From the NCBI GenBank assembly GCA_025936015.1, contig JAICUE010000179.1:1-5936 (forward strand): a stretch of 5,936 bases of DNA, in the 5' to 3' direction. Below, one piece after another: positions 5,472 to 5,936 of this stretch. The first letter of the stretch is position 1, and each line of letters starts with the position of its first letter. A program made the position numbers and the translations under genes. The DNA is from Gemmatimonadaceae bacterium (GTDB taxonomy: Bacteria > Gemmatimonadota > Gemmatimonadetes > Gemmatimonadales > Gemmatimonadaceae). The notes under the pieces were generated by a model. That model was not told the origin of the DNA. It searched no databases and saw only the letters and a list, made by a program, of their open reading frames with translations.

Positions 5472-5936
5472 TCAGAACGGAATCTCGTCCGTCCATCCGG
5501 AGTGCGTGTTGTCCGCCGTCGGCGTCACCGGAAGTCCCTCAGCCGGCGCGGCTGGTGCACCGCGCTGCGGCCAGACGACGCCGTCGCAGGAGCGGTCGCG
5601 GCACTTGTAGTCCGGTGCCTTCGGGTTCCGCTTCGACAGGCGGTTGTCCCACATCTTTCCTCCACACTTCGGGCAGGCAGGCGTGTCGGGAAGAAGCGCG
5701 GCGAGATCGGCATTCTTGGAGACCCGCTGGGCGACGAAGGCACGGTCTGTCGAGGAATCGCCGTCGATCGGGTCGTCGTTTCGATGCACAGCCGCGACCT
5801 TTTCTGTGGTCTCGGACTCCTTCACCGTGTCGACCACCGTCCCGCGCGCAAGCTTCCGCGCATACGCGGCAGCGGGATCCTCGACCGGCTTCGCGAACTT
5901 GCCGTCGCCGTCGAGCTCGACCCAATTCTGCCCGTA
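5472..5936 (-). CDS. Zinc-ribbon protein with SSB-like C-terminal tail (5' truncated by window)
   Basis: The frame is open from the right edge of the window to TGA at 5474-5472, giving the last 154 residues of a larger protein; the start is not visible. The visible part begins Y-G-Q-N-W-V-E-L-D-G-D-G-K-F, then a charged, probably helical or disordered stretch. A four-cysteine zinc ribbon follows, CxxC-x20-CxxxxC (Cys at visible residues 88, 91, 112, 117; bases 5675-5586). Its core reads CPKCGGKMWDNR, then NPKAPDYKCRD, then DGVVWP. I recall similar ribbons in phage and bacterial proteins of unknown or DNA-related function, but cannot confirm this here. After a Pro/Ala-rich linker the protein ends in W-T-D-E-I-P-F, close to the acidic D-D-D-I-P-F tip by which single-stranded DNA-binding protein recruits repair and replication partners. 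A DNA-metabolism role is an inference from ribbon plus tail. Whether an OB fold lies upstream cannot be seen. Confidence 0.75.
   Translation of the reverse strand, partial: YGQNWVELDGDGKFAKPVEDPAAAYARKLARGTVVDTVKESETTEKVAAVHRNDDPIDGDSSTDRAFVAQRVSKNADLAALLPDTPACPKCGGKMWDNRLSKRNPKAPDYKCRDRSCDGVVWPQRGAPAAPAEGLPVTPTADNTHSGWTDEIPF

Overview
This is a G+C-rich bacterial window (roughly 68% G+C by eye). It holds an ordinary chromosomal housekeeping segment: the end of an NAD kinase gene, a complete recN, an outer-membrane beta-barrel gene, a glycoside-hydrolase-like gene, two tRNA genes and the end of a zinc-ribbon gene. An exported beta-barrel ending in phenylalanine points to a diderm (Gram-negative-type) bacterium. 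The gene content and style would fit Gemmatimonadota or a similar high-G+C soil lineage. That placement is an inference and was not tested by a search.

Layout: 1-336 (+) is the 3' end of nadK; 347-2074 (+) is recN, only 10 bases downstream and probably in the same transcript. The recN stop codon abuts the stop codon of a convergent gene, 3220-2075 (-), which encodes a signal-peptide-bearing beta-barrel protein. That gene diverges from 3251-5053 (+), a 600-residue protein that looks like an N-terminal beta-sandwich joined to an (alpha/alpha)6-barrel glycosidase domain. The 30 bases between their starts hold two facing promoters that share -10 bases. Next come tRNA-Gly(GCC) at 5120-5192 with its own promoter, a 13-bp hairpin, tRNA-Leu(UAA) at 5275-5357 and a perfect 17-bp hairpin. 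Last is 5936-5472 (-), the C-terminal end of a protein with a four-cysteine zinc ribbon and a terminal DEIPF peptide like the tail of single-stranded DNA-binding proteins.

nadK and recN are often neighbours in bacteria: NADP supply and double-strand-break repair share an operon without an obvious biochemical link. The other genes do not form a clear pathway together.

The most unusual signal is not a gene. The octamer CGTTAGGC occurs six times in 5.9 kb, against about 0.2 expected from base composition. The only TTA and CTA leucine codons I can find in the coding sequence all lie inside it. This suggests selection on the DNA word itself. No new defence system, CRISPR array, insertion sequence or other mobile element is visible.
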